Assembly: GCF_010669145.1 (NCBI RefSeq)
Contig: NZ_CP048635.1
Location: forward strand, 496,001 to 560,000
From: Rhizobium oryzihabitans
Lineage (GTDB): Bacteria > Pseudomonadota > Alphaproteobacteria > Rhizobiales > Rhizobiaceae
Length of the DNA stretch: 64,000 bases
Direction: 5' to 3'
A model generated the notes under the pieces. The model was not told the origin of the DNA and did not search any database. It saw only the letters and a list, made by a program, of their open reading frames with translations. The position numbers and the translations under genes were made by a program. Of the stretch, positions 27,459 to 36,202 are shown in pieces; the first letter of the stretch is position 1, and each line of letters begins with the position of its first letter.

Positions 27459-28217
27459 TCACGCGCCTTCATATTCGAGCGAGGCGCCTATCAGTTCGCG
27501 CGCATAGGGATGCGCCGCGCCGTTTCCGGCGATGGCTTCGCGCGGCAGGATTTCGGTGATTTCACCGCGCAGCATCACGGCGAAGCGATCACACATGTGG
27601 TCGACCACAGCAAGATCGTGCGTCACCATGATATAGGTGAAGCCGCGTTCTTCGCGCAGGCGCTGCAGCAGGTTGAGGATTTCCGCCTGCACGGAGACAT
27701 CGAGCGCCGAGGTTGGTTCGTCGAGCAGAAGCAGCGACGGTTCGAGGATCAATGCGCGCGCAATCGCCACGCGCTGCCGCTGGCCGCCGGAAAGCTGGTG
27801 CGGGAAGCGGTCCAGGAACGACACGGGCAGACCAACATCCGTGATGACCTTGCGCATGCGCTCCTCACGGTCGCCGAGCTTGTGGATCGAGAGCGATTCC
27901 CCAAGAACGGTGCGCACCGACTGGCGCGGATGCAGCGAGCCGTAGGGATCCTGAAACACCATCTGCAGGGTGCGGCATCGCTCGATCAGCGGCATGTCAC
28001 GAACCGACCTGCCATTGATGAGTATTTCGCCGCTCCAGAAATCATTCAGCATCGACACGCAACGAAGCACGGTGGATTTGCCCGAACCGCTTTCGCCGAC
28101 CAGCCCGAAACACTCGCCCGGCTCGACGCGAAAGGACACCGACGGCAGCACTTTCAGCGCGGTGTGGCCGCTGCCGAAGGTGATGGAAAGATCTCGGGTT
28201 TCAACGGAAACGGCCAT
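27459..28217 (-). CDS. ABC transporter ATP-binding protein (NikE/DppF-like, short form)
   Basis: I start at 28217, where ATG overlaps the previous stop (TAATG) and GGAGGAG sits upstream, giving 252 residues; the frame extends to 28238. Walker A is GESGSGKS, the signature LSGGQRQR, Walker [14 protein letters not shown]. It ends soon after HPYARELI and lacks the C-terminal Cys extension of full DppF proteins, as in NikD/NikE-sized ATPases. It is the last gene of the operon. Confidence 0.88.
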   Translation of the reverse strand: MAVSVETRDLSITFGSGHTALKVLPSVSFRVEPGECFGLVGESGSGKSTVLRCVSMLNDFWSGEILINGRSVRDMPLIERCRTLQMVFQDPYGSLHPRQSVRTVLGESLSIHKLGDREERMRKVITDVGLPVSFLDRFPHQLSGGQRQRVAIARALILEPSLLLLDEPTSALDVSVQAEILNLLQRLREERGFTYIMVTHDLAVVDHMCDRFAVMLRGEITEILPREAIAGNGAAHPYARELIGASLEYEGA

Positions 28218-29053
28218 TATACTTTCTCCTCCAGCCATTCGGGACGGCGATCCAGCACCGCAAGCGGCGCGCGCGTGCCGCCGATGCGCGGCTGCGCCGC
28301 CAAAAGCCCGCGCGTATAGGGGTGCTGCGCCTGATCGAGATCCCGCGCCGCAAGCGTTTCCACCACGCGGCCGGCATACATGATGAGTACCCGGTCGCAG
28401 AAATTACGCACCAGATTGAGATCGTGGCTGATCATGATCAGGCCGATACCGCGATCCCGAACCAGTCCATCGAGAATATTCAGAACCTGCAACCGCACCG
28501 TCACATCCAGCGCCGACGTCGGCTCGTCGGCAATGACGAGATCGGGATCGGCAAGCAGCATCATGGCGATCATGACGCGCTGGCCCATGCCGCCGGAAAT
28601 CTCGTGCGGATATTGCTCGTAGACGCGTGCGGCGTCGCGGATTTTCACCGCATCGAGCATGGCGAGCGCCTTTTCCCGCGCTTCCGATTTCGATGCTTTG
28701 AAATGGCGCAGATAGGTCTCCGTCACCTGATCGCCGACACGGCGGATGGGATTGAGGGAGAATTTCGGATCCTGAAGGATCATCGACATGCGCCGTCCGC
28801 GAACTTTCAGCATCTCCTTTTCACTCAGAGACAGAAGATCGAGACCGTCGAAATCAAGCCTGTCGGCGGTGATCGTCGCCGATGGCAGGAGGCGCAGCAA
28901 GGCCCTGCCGACGGTGGATTTGCCCGAGCCGCTTTCGCCGACAATGCCGAGCCGTTCCCGGCCAAGGGTGAAGGAGATGCCGCGCACGGCCTCGGTGGGC
29001 GAACCGCCATAACGGATGCGAAGATTTTCGACGTCGAGGATTGGTTTTTCCAT
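28217..29053 (-). CDS. ABC transporter ATP-binding protein (NikD/DppD-like)
   Basis: The 278-residue ATPase has Walker A GESGSGKS, signature ISGGMGQR and Walker [13 protein letters not shown], with the dipeptide/nickel subfamily motif ILQDPKFSLNPIRRVGDQV. The C-terminus ends without the usual Cys cluster. It follows the permease gene by 4 bp and overlaps the next ATPase start. Confidence 0.88.
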   Translation of the reverse strand: MEKPILDVENLRIRYGGSPTEAVRGISFTLGRERLGIVGESGSGKSTVGRALLRLLPSATITADRLDFDGLDLLSLSEKEMLKVRGRRMSMILQDPKFSLNPIRRVGDQVTETYLRHFKASKSEAREKALAMLDAVKIRDAARVYEQYPHEISGGMGQRVMIAMMLLADPDLVIADEPTSALDVTVRLQVLNILDGLVRDRGIGLIMISHDLNLVRNFCDRVLIMYAGRVVETLAARDLDQAQHPYTRGLLAAQPRIGGTRAPLAVLDRRPEWLEEKV

Positions 29054-29057
29054 GGCC

Positions 29058-29945
29058 CTATTTCCGGTTCATCTGCTTCGGATCGAGCGCATCCCGCAGG
29101 CCGTCACCCAGAAGGTTGAAGGCAAGGCTGACGGAAAGGATCGCAACGCCGGGAAAGGTGACGAGCCACCAGCTGTCGAGCATGTAGCGGCGGCCGGTGG
29201 CGATCATCGCTCCCCATTCCGGCAAGGGCGGCTGCGCGCCGAGGCCGAGGAAGCCGAGGCCGGCGGCGGTGAGAATGACGGTCGCCATGTTCAGCGTCAG
29301 GCGGATGAGCACCGAAGGCAGGCACATGGGCATGATCGATTTGACGATGATACGCAACGGCGAGGCGCCCTGAAGCCTTGCGGCGGCGATGTAATCCGCC
29401 TTGCGGAAGGTCATGGCCTCAGCACGGGCAAGCCGTGCGATCGGCGGCCATGAGGTGAGCGCGATAGCAATGATCGCATTGTTGAGGCTGGGTCCGAGCG
29501 CCGCCACGAAGGCGAGCGACAGGATGAGGCTCGGGAAGGACAGGAAAATATCCGTGATGCGCATCATCACCGTATCGAACTTGCCGCCGAGATAGCCCGA
29601 GGCGGTGCCGACCAGAAGACCGACCGGGCCGACGATGATCGACACCAGCGAGATGATGGTGAGAGTGATGCGCGCGCCCCACAAAAGGCGGCTGTAAATA
29701 TCGCGCCCAAGCTCGTCCGTGCCGAAGAAATGGCCATTACCGGGCGGCTGCAGAGTCTTGGCGAGATCCTGCACATAAGGATCATGCGTCGCAAGCCAGG
29801 GCGCGAAAATCGCCGCGATGACGAGAAGCAGCAATATGAACAGGCCGAAGGCCGATGTTGGGCTTTTCAGCAGGAAGACGATAATGTTCTTCAGCGCGTT
29901 CAAGGGCACGGGAAGACGCAGGGAGGTTTCAGCACGGGCCGTCAT
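29058..29945 (-). CDS. ABC transporter permease, DppC/NikC type
   Basis: The 295-residue membrane protein has the first helix near residues 28-50, the GTDELGRDIYSRLLWGARI motif of DppC-class permeases and the EAA loop (DYIAAARLQGASPLRIIVKS). The start overlaps the stop of the upstream permease by one base. With its partner it forms the channel for the four-gene importer. Confidence 0.9.
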   Translation of the reverse strand: MTARAETSLRLPVPLNALKNIIVFLLKSPTSAFGLFILLLLVIAAIFAPWLATHDPYVQDLAKTLQPPGNGHFFGTDELGRDIYSRLLWGARITLTIISLVSIIVGPVGLLVGTASGYLGGKFDTVMMRITDIFLSFPSLILSLAFVAALGPSLNNAIIAIALTSWPPIARLARAEAMTFRKADYIAAARLQGASPLRIIVKSIMPMCLPSVLIRLTLNMATVILTAAGLGFLGLGAQPPLPEWGAMIATGRRYMLDSWWLVTFPGVAILSVSLAFNLLGDGLRDALDPKQMNRK

Positions 29946-30967
29946 CAGCGGGTCCTCGGATCGAAAAAGCGGTAGAGAATGTCGGACAGGAGATTGAGCC
30001 CGATGAAGATGACGCCGACGATAAGCACGCAGGTCATCACGGCATTCATGTCGCCGATGATAAGATTGCTGGTGAGATATTGGCCGAAGCCCGGCCAGGC
30101 GAAGACGGTCTCGATAAGGACCGCGCCTTCCAGCAGCGATCCGTAAGCAAGGGCAATGATGGTGACAAGCTGCACGCGGATGTTACCGAAAGCATGCAGC
30201 CACACTGTCTGTCGCTGCGACAGGCCTTTGACGCGCGCGGTCGTCACATATTCCTGGCCCAACTGATCGAGCATGAAGCTGCGCGTCATGCGGGTGATAT
30301 AGGCCGACGATGAATAACCGAGCAGAGCAGCGGGCAGGATGAGGTGATTGATGGCCGACCAGAAGACTTCCATGTCGCCCGCCAGCAGGCTGTCGATCAG
30401 CAGGAAGCCGGTTCGTTCCTCTACGAGACCGATATAGAACTGGTCCATGCGGCCACCGCCGCCGACAAGGCCGAGATGGGCGTAAAAAACGATCAGCGCG
30501 ATCATGCCGGTCCAGAAGATCGGCATGGAATGGCCGAACAGGCTGAGCACCCGCACAAGATGGTCCTGCCAACGGTCTTTCTTGACGGCGGCGTAAACAC
30601 CCATGGGAATGCCGAGGCCGGCGCCGATCAGGATCGCGAAGGTCGCAAGCTCCATCGTCGCCGGCATGACGCGTATGATATCCTGGATGACGGGCTGGCC
30701 CGTGCGGATCGAGGTTCCAAAATCGCCGGTGAACACATCGCCGAGATAATAGATGAATTGTTGCCAGAGCGGGCGGTCGAAGCCGAGCGCATGGTAGACC
30801 TGCTCATAGGTTTCGCGGGTCGCGTCCTCACCGACGATGGCCCGCACCGGATCGGCCGGCATCAGTCGGCCGATAAAAAAGGTCAGCAGCAGCAATCCGA
30901 GCAGCGTGACCGCAATACTTCCGATCTGGCCGGATAGGCCATACAGCGAAAGGCGTCTTTTTGGCAT
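29945..30967 (-). CDS. ABC transporter permease, DppB/NikB type
   Basis: Read from the ATG at 30967 (preceded by GGGAGGA) the protein has 340 residues; the frame runs to 31015 without a better start. The N-terminal helix spans about residues 15-35, followed by a periplasmic domain and an EAA loop (YVTTARVKGLSQRQTVWLHAF). It opens the operon and is preceded by an inverted repeat at 31023-31045. The binding protein at 25354 is the likely partner. Confidence 0.88.
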   Translation of the reverse strand: MPKRRLSLYGLSGQIGSIAVTLLGLLLLTFFIGRLMPADPVRAIVGEDATRETYEQVYHALGFDRPLWQQFIYYLGDVFTGDFGTSIRTGQPVIQDIIRVMPATMELATFAILIGAGLGIPMGVYAAVKKDRWQDHLVRVLSLFGHSMPIFWTGMIALIVFYAHLGLVGGGGRMDQFYIGLVEERTGFLLIDSLLAGDMEVFWSAINHLILPAALLGYSSSAYITRMTRSFMLDQLGQEYVTTARVKGLSQRQTVWLHAFGNIRVQLVTIIALAYGSLLEGAVLIETVFAWPGFGQYLTSNLIIGDMNAVMTCVLIVGVIFIGLNLLSDILYRFFDPRTR

Positions 30968-31022
30968 GGTTCCTCCCTTGCCAGAAGTCGATTGTACAAA
31001 AGAACAAAGGCACAATCCTGTC

Positions 31023-31045
31023 TGACAACTATTCGCAAGTTGTCA
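31023..31045. promoter_or_regulatory. Inverted repeat upstream of the transporter operon
   Basis: TGACAACT (31023-31030) and AGTTGTCA (31038-31045) form a perfect 8-bp inverted repeat with a 7-bp spacer, 56 bp upstream of the permease start at 30967. It is a plausible operator; it does not resemble the ACATGTATGA repeat before the enolase gene. The remainder of the 329-bp gap 30968-31296 shows no further gene. Confidence 0.5.
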
Positions 31046-31296
31046 CAGGTGTTGAAAACTGTCAAGCATATGTCGGTGAAATTGGTGCTGCGGGAGAGCT
31101 AGGAAGATTACGGAACCGGACACAACGCTGCCTTTCGAGGCCGAAGTTTCTTCTGAAATCCAGCCCTCTTTGCCTTGCCGCAAAAGAACCCACACACATT
31201 GCCGCAATTACAAAAGCCTGTATTCTTTCGCTCCGAAATGCCTGCGGAGATGCCGATCCGATACCTGCCATCTCCTACTCCACGGGAGAGGAAGAA

Positions 31297-31932
31297 ATGG
31301 CGGAAATGACACTTCTGGCTTTTGCCATAGTCGCCTTTATCGGCATTGCCACGCCCGGCCCTACCGTTTTGCTGGCGCTTGCGAATGGCTCACGCTTCGG
31401 CGTCCGCCGCGCCTTGACCGGCATGGCCGGCGCCGTTCTCTCCGATTTCGTCCTCATCGGCGCGGTTGCGCTGGGATTGGGAGCATTGCTCGCCGCTTCG
31501 GAATTCTGGTTCGGCGTCGTCAAATGGGTCGGCGTTTGTTATCTTGCCTTCCTCGGCGTCATGCTGTTGCGCTCCAGGGGCTCGCTCGATGGCGCTCTTC
31601 AATCGGCAGACACTATCGGGGCCACTTACGCCCGCTCGATTTTCCTCAAAAGCTTCCTTGTGGCCGTGACCAACCCCAAGGGATATTTGTTCTTTTCGGC
31701 TTTCCTGCCGCAATTCATCGATCCGGCAGCCCCGCAAATCCAGCAATATGGGGTGCTTGCGCTGGTTATCGCCGCCATCGATTTCATCGTGATGTTCGGG
31801 TATGCCCTGCTTGGCTCGCAGGCTGTCAGACTTTTGCGGAAATCAGGGGCGCTATGGCTAGACCGAATCTGCGGCGGCGCGCTTTTGACGCTTGCCACCT
31901 CTCTGGCCCTCTATCGACGGGCGAGTGCGTAA
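31297..31932 (+). CDS. LysE/RhtB family amino-acid exporter
   Basis: The 211-residue membrane protein starts at 31297 behind GGGAGAGGAAGAA; the frame is open upstream to 30961 but that part overlaps the operator region. About six hydrophobic segments and the N-terminal ATPGPTVLLALANGSRFG motif mark the LysE/RhtB family, with the second conserved block SFLVAVTNPKGYLFFSAFLP. Family members export amino acids or derivatives by proton exchange. The gene converges on a FadR-type regulator. Confidence 0.87.
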   Translation: MAEMTLLAFAIVAFIGIATPGPTVLLALANGSRFGVRRALTGMAGAVLSDFVLIGAVALGLGALLAASEFWFGVVKWVGVCYLAFLGVMLLRSRGSLDGALQSADTIGATYARSIFLKSFLVAVTNPKGYLFFSAFLPQFIDPAAPQIQQYGVLALVIAAIDFIVMFGYALLGSQAVRLLRKSGALWLDRICGGALLTLATSLALYRRASA

Positions 31933-31949
31933 CCTATTGACAAAGCGGG

Positions 31950-32681
31950 TTATTCAGCAGCGGTGCGGGAACGCAAGAGCACCTTGTAACGTTCAAGACT
32001 ACCGCGCAGATGTGCCGCCATATATTGGCGCGCGGCATCGGCATCACCTTCGATGATGGCGTCGACGATCCTCGCATGCTCCTCCTGGAGGTGAAGATTG
32101 TAGTCCTTCGGGCGCGAACCGGGCGCTGCCCCCTGCAATTCGCCACGCGGAATGATGCCGGAGCGGATGAGTTGAAGAAACTCGGGAAACCGCCGGTTCT
32201 GCGTCGCCTGTGCAATGGCCAGATGGAACTCGAAGTCGGCGTCCCGCGTCGGCAGTCCGGCCGCGAGACAGTCGCCGACACGCCGATGCGCATCGACGAT
32301 GGCTTCAACCTGCACGGCGGAACGGCGCGATGCCGCAAGCCCGGCGGATTCAACCTCGAAGACGGTGCGCAGTTCCAGCAGTTCGATTACCGAGGAGATT
32401 CGCCCCACGGCGAGATCGTTGAAAGGCACCTCCTTGGCCGGTTTCACTTCCACGGCAAACACGCCTGCCCCTTTGCGGGCCTCAACAAGACCATCGGCGC
32501 GCAGAATGGCGATGGCCTCGCGCACCACCGTGCGGCTGACGGAATATTCGCGCGTCAGCGCGCTTTCGCTCGGAAGCCGGTCACCGGGACGGAACACGCC
32601 TTCGGACAAATCCCGCCGCAATGCGGAGCTGATTTTCGCCGCGAGCGATACTCCCGGCTTCGTGCTGCTCTCAACGTCCAT
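31950..32681 (-). CDS. FadR-subfamily GntR transcriptional regulator
   Basis: The 243-residue protein has an N-terminal winged HTH (LSEGVFRPGDRLPSESALTR, then SRTVVREAIAILRADGLVEA) and an all-helical FCD domain with metal-binding residues in DADFEFHLAIA and EEHARIVDAI. FCD regulators bind organic acids or sugar acids. Because the neighbouring enolase-superfamily gene probably acts on an acid, this regulator may control the 23493 and 30967 units, but it is 1 kb from the transporter promoter. A 97-bp gap separates it from the GlxA-type gene. Confidence 0.85.
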   Translation of the reverse strand: MDVESSTKPGVSLAAKISSALRRDLSEGVFRPGDRLPSESALTREYSVSRTVVREAIAILRADGLVEARKGAGVFAVEVKPAKEVPFNDLAVGRISSVIELLELRTVFEVESAGLAASRRSAVQVEAIVDAHRRVGDCLAAGLPTRDADFEFHLAIAQATQNRRFPEFLQLIRSGIIPRGELQGAAPGSRPKDYNLHLQEEHARIVDAIIEGDADAARQYMAAHLRGSLERYKVLLRSRTAAE

Positions 32682-32778
32682 TCCGGCCCACCTGTTTTAA
32701 ACTTGTCTGGCATGTTAGCAAACACCCGCCACATTGCAAGGGCCGGCCGTCGCCACCGCCGGAGCCGCGGGATTATCC

Positions 32779-33774
32779 TCATGCAGCCGCCATGGCCGAA
32801 CTGCTGGAAAAACGGCTTCTATATTCCCCCGGAGAAAGGCCAAGAATACGGTGAAACACGCGACGGAAGGCGGCCGCGTCCTCATAACCCACTGACCAGG
32901 CGATCTGGTCGACCGAACGACGGGTGAATTCCAGCAGTTCCCGCGCCTTGCCGACACGAAGATGCTGAACATATTCGATTGGCTTCATGCCGGTGGCAGC
33001 CTTGAAACGGCGCAGGAAGGTTCGCTCCTCCAGCCCGGCATGGCCGGCCATATCTGAAACGCTTGTCGCCCGCCCCGCGCGCGCCTGCAACCAGTGCTGC
33101 ACCTTTAATATCGGCTCGTCGCCATGCGTCAGCCTTGGTGCGAAACTGCTGTAATGTCGCTGCTCCCGTCCGGAAGGATCGATCAGCAGGAATTTGCCGG
33201 TTTCAATCATCACCGAAGGTCCAAGCAGGCGATCAACGATACGCAGGCCAAGATCGGTCCACGCCATCAGCCCGCCAGCCGTGATGATATCGCCATCCTC
33301 GATGACGATCTTGTCTATCTCCAGCCGGATATCGGGAAAGCGGTCACGGAAACGTTCGGCAAACAGCCAGTGGGTCGTTGCCGGGCGACCGGACAGGAGG
33401 CCGGTCGCGGCGATGATGAAGGAGCCGCCGCAACTGGCAGCCAGTGTCGCCCCCTGCGCGTGGCGGTCCAGCAGCCAGCGGGCATAGGGCGCGGCCTCCT
33501 CGATTTCGGCAGGCCCGGTCAGCCGACCGGGTACGACGAAGATATCGGGATGCCCCGGCCTGCCCGGCTCGGTGTCATGACAGCGCGAAAATTCACCGCC
33601 CTCACTTATGCTCCAGTGGCTGACACGCAATTTCGGTCCGCCGCGATCCTCTGAAAAAACCGATGCGATGGCGAAAAGATCGGTGATGCCGTGCACCATT
33701 GCAATCTGACAGTCCCGATAGAGGACCAGACCGACTTCCAGCGCGCTTCCCGTTACACCCGCCATGCCCCGCAC
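32779..33774 (-). CDS. GlxA-type AraC-family regulator with DJ-1/PfpI domain
   Basis: The 331-residue protein joins an N-terminal DJ-1/PfpI-like domain (including [17 protein letters not shown], with the nucleophile-elbow Cys) to a C-terminal AraC DNA-binding domain with two HTHs ([40 protein letters not shown]). Such regulators sense small metabolites. It is divergent from the chloroperoxidase-like gene at 33895 across 120 bp and is the natural candidate to control it. Confidence 0.87.
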   Translation of the reverse strand: MRGMAGVTGSALEVGLVLYRDCQIAMVHGITDLFAIASVFSEDRGGPKLRVSHWSISEGGEFSRCHDTEPGRPGHPDIFVVPGRLTGPAEIEEAAPYARWLLDRHAQGATLAASCGGSFIIAATGLLSGRPATTHWLFAERFRDRFPDIRLEIDKIVIEDGDIITAGGLMAWTDLGLRIVDRLLGPSVMIETGKFLLIDPSGREQRHYSSFAPRLTHGDEPILKVQHWLQARAGRATSVSDMAGHAGLEERTFLRRFKAATGMKPIEYVQHLRVGKARELLEFTRRSVDQIAWSVGYEDAAAFRRVFHRILGLSPGEYRSRFSSSSAMAAA

Positions 33775-33894
33775 CCCCGTTTTGTCAGTTTCGGCTCGTT
33801 TTCTGTCAGAAGCGCCAATCCAGCCCCGGCTACGTCAAGAGTATCTCTATTCCCACGGGACGCAAGCAAGCTCCCTGCAACAGGAGAGAGAGCC

Positions 33895-34722
33895 ATGACA
33901 ACGATCACCACCAGAGACGGAACGCATATTTTCTACAAGGACTGGGGCCCGAAAGACGGCCAGCCCATCATCTTCTCCCATGGCTGGCCGCTCAGCGCCG
34001 ATACATGGGATGCGCAGATGGTGTTCTTCGCCAACAACGGTTTCCGCACCATCGCTCATGATCGCCGCAGCCACGGTCGCTCCGATCAGGTCTGGCACAA
34101 CAATACCATGGATCAATATGCCGACGACCTGGCCGAGCTGATCGAACAGCTCGATCTTCACGACATCATTCTGGTCGGCCATTCCACCGGCGGCGGCGAG
34201 GTCACCCGCTATATCGGCCGCCACGGCACGGCCCGCGTCGCGAAAATCGCCCTCATCGGCGCGGTTCCGCCGCTGATGCTGAAGACGGAAAGCAATGCCA
34301 TCGGTCTGCCGATCGATGTTTTCGACGGTATCCGCAAGGGCACCTATGACAATCGCAGCCAGTTCTTCAAGGACCTGACCATTCCCTTTTACGGCTACAA
34401 CCGCGAAGGCGCCGTGATATCCGAAGGCATCCGCGAGGAATTCTGGCGGCAGGGCATGATGGGCGGCCTGAAAGGTCAGCTCGACAGCATTCGCGCCTTT
34501 TCGGAAAGCGATTTCCATCAGGACCTGAAGGCCTTCGACAAACCGACGCTGGTTCTGCATGGCGATGACGACCAGATCGTGCCGATCGGCGCTTCCGCGC
34601 TTTCCACGGTCAAAATCGTCAAACATGCGGTTCTCAAAATCTATGAGGGCGCCGACCATGGCCTGACTCAGACCCATCAGGACCGGTTCAATGCCGACCT
34701 TCTCGCCTTCATCAACGCCTGA
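33895..34722 (+). CDS. Alpha/beta hydrolase, non-heme chloroperoxidase type
   Basis: The 275-residue protein starts at 33895 after AGGAGAGAG. The family motifs are clear: [13 protein letters not shown] (oxyanion hole), GHSTGGG with catalytic Ser, Asp in [10 protein letters not shown] and His in [12 protein letters not shown]. Length and sequence match cofactor-free bacterial chloroperoxidases/esterases, whose perhydrolase activity may be incidental. It heads a plus-strand unit with an SDR and a small membrane protein. Confidence 0.9.
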   Translation: MTTITTRDGTHIFYKDWGPKDGQPIIFSHGWPLSADTWDAQMVFFANNGFRTIAHDRRSHGRSDQVWHNNTMDQYADDLAELIEQLDLHDIILVGHSTGGGEVTRYIGRHGTARVAKIALIGAVPPLMLKTESNAIGLPIDVFDGIRKGTYDNRSQFFKDLTIPFYGYNREGAVISEGIREEFWRQGMMGGLKGQLDSIRAFSESDFHQDLKAFDKPTLVLHGDDDQIVPIGASALSTVKIVKHAVLKIYEGADHGLTQTHQDRFNADLLAFINA

Positions 34723-34748
34723 AACCACCAGACACAGGAGACACGGAC

Positions 34749-35540
34749 ATGACACGGAATACATTTCTCATCACCGGCGCATCCGATGGCATTGGCGCGG
34801 TCTATGCCGAACGTCTGGCAAAACGCGGCCATGATCTCATTCTCGTGGCACGGCGTGCCGAAAAGCTGAAGGCTCTGGCAGCACAGCTGGAAAAGGATCA
34901 TCACATCGCAGTCGAGGTTCTCTCCGCCGACCTTTCCAGGGCGGAAGACCTCGAAAAGGTAGAGGCACGGCTGCGCGACGACCGACGGATTACCGGCCTC
35001 GTCAACAATGCTGGCATTGCCGGTGAAGGCGCGATCACGGCGCTGGAGCCGGCCTATGTGACGACTATGATCAACCTCAACATTCTTGCCGTCACCCGGC
35101 TTGCGGCTGCCATCGCACCGCGCCTTGCCGCCGATGGCAAGGGCACGATCATCAACATCACCTCGGTCACGGCGCTGATGCCGGCGGCATTCACCGCCGT
35201 CTACCCGGCCACCAAGGCCTTCGTGCTTGCCTTCACCGAGGCGCTGCAGGCGCAGCTTTCACCCTCCGGTGTAAGGGTTCAGGGCGTCCTGCCCGGCATC
35301 ACCCGCACGGCAATCTGGGAAGAGGAACGGCTCGACGCCATTCCGGCCGCCATGGTCATGGATGTTTACGAGATGGTGGATGCGGCCCTGGCTGGTCTCG
35401 ATCTCGGCGAGACCCTGACCATTCCTTCCCTGCCGGATACGGCCGATCTCGAAAATTTCCTTGCCGCCCGCGCGGCATTGAGGCCCAATCTGTCGCATGC
35501 ACTTGCCGCCAGCCGGTATCGTGCAGCTCAAACCGAATAG
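34749..35540 (+). CDS. Short-chain dehydrogenase/reductase
   Basis: The 263-residue classical SDR has TGASDGIG for NAD(P) binding, NNAGIAGEG, the catalytic Ser in NITSVTALM and YPATK with Tyr and Lys. It follows the hydrolase by 26 bp with AGGAGACACG before the start, so it is co-transcribed. Substrate unknown; this type is often found with stress-induced hydrolases under AraC/GlxA-like regulators. Confidence 0.87.
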   Translation: MTRNTFLITGASDGIGAVYAERLAKRGHDLILVARRAEKLKALAAQLEKDHHIAVEVLSADLSRAEDLEKVEARLRDDRRITGLVNNAGIAGEGAITALEPAYVTTMINLNILAVTRLAAAIAPRLAADGKGTIINITSVTALMPAAFTAVYPATKAFVLAFTEALQAQLSPSGVRVQGVLPGITRTAIWEEERLDAIPAAMVMDVYEMVDAALAGLDLGETLTIPSLPDTADLENFLAARAALRPNLSHALAASRYRAAQTE

Positions 35541-35553
35541 AGGGAGACGCATC

Positions 35554-36039
35554 ATGATCCTCGGACTGACCATTCCCCAATTCACTGCATTGCACGTTGC
35601 CTTAAGCTTCATCGGCATCGCAACCGGACTGATCGCCCTGCCGGCTTATGCGGCGGGGCGGTGGATGCCGCGCATGATGGCGCTTTTTCTCGTCACGACG
35701 CTCGCCACCACGCTCACCGGCTTTCTGTTTCCGATCGGCAATTTCACGCCCGCACTCGGCGTCGGCATTATTTCGACCGCCATTCTGGCAATCGCGCTGG
35801 TGGCGCTCTACGGATACGGTCTCAATGGCCGGGCGCGCATCGTCTACACGATCACCGCCACAATGGCCCTCTATCTGAACATGTTCGTGCTGATCGTTCA
35901 GGCCTTCCTCAAGGTCGAAGCGCTGAACGCTCTGGCACCGAACGGCAACGAGCCACCGTTTCTCGTCGCCCAGACGGTTCTGCTCATCGCGGCGATCTGT
36001 CTCGGCTGGAAGGCGACACGCCGCAGGCTCGTCGCCTGA
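35554..36039 (+). CDS. Small integral membrane protein, function unknown
   Basis: From the ATG at 35554 (AGGGAGACG upstream) the protein has 161 residues with four hydrophobic segments (about 10-32, 40-62, 67-88 and 98-120, with another near the C-terminus). I recognise no catalytic motif. It is the last gene of the chloroperoxidase-SDR unit, 13 bp after the SDR, and is followed by a strong terminator. Confidence 0.75.
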   Translation: MILGLTIPQFTALHVALSFIGIATGLIALPAYAAGRWMPRMMALFLVTTLATTLTGFLFPIGNFTPALGVGIISTAILAIALVALYGYGLNGRARIVYTITATMALYLNMFVLIVQAFLKVEALNALAPNGNEPPFLVAQTVLLIAAICLGWKATRRRLVA

Positions 36040-36069
36040 GACCAGCCGCCACGCAAACCGGCTTCAGGC

Positions 36070-36113
36070 AAACACACCCCATGCCCGCACAGCGCCGGGC
36101 ATGGGGTGTGTTT
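36070..36113. terminator. Strong hairpin terminator
   Basis: A 17-bp perfect stem (AAACACACCCCATGCCC at 36070-36086 with its complement at 36097-36113) ends in TTTT on the plus strand and in AAA-derived Ts on the minus strand, so it can work both ways. It ends the 33895-36039 unit. Confidence 0.85.
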
Positions 36114-36151
36114 TCCGATAGGCCGATGAAATGCGCCTCTTGCGGCCGATC

Positions 36152-36178
36152 AATATACATTATATAATAACGTATATT
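36152..36178. promoter_or_regulatory. AT-rich BigR operator/promoter of the blh operon
   Basis: AATATAC (36152-36158) and GTATATT (36172-36178) flank an AT-rich core that includes the palindrome ATTATATAAT. In Agrobacterium and Xylella the repressor BigR binds an AT-rich palindrome overlapping the -10 of blh, and this site lies 25 bp before the blh start. I infer that BigR, encoded two genes downstream, represses here until oxidised by sulfide or persulfide. Confidence 0.72.
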
Positions 36179-36202
36179 AATTTAGAACAACAGGAGATGC
36201 CG

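Noticed and set aside
27459..30967. Dedicated nickel transporter
   Set aside because: Sizes resemble NikBCDE but neighbours are an esterase and an enolase-superfamily enzyme, and no urease, hydrogenase or NikR gene is near.
31170..31940. 256-codon frame overlapping the LysE-type exporter
   Set aside because: Arg/His/Gly-rich shadow of the exporter in another frame; no domain recognisable.
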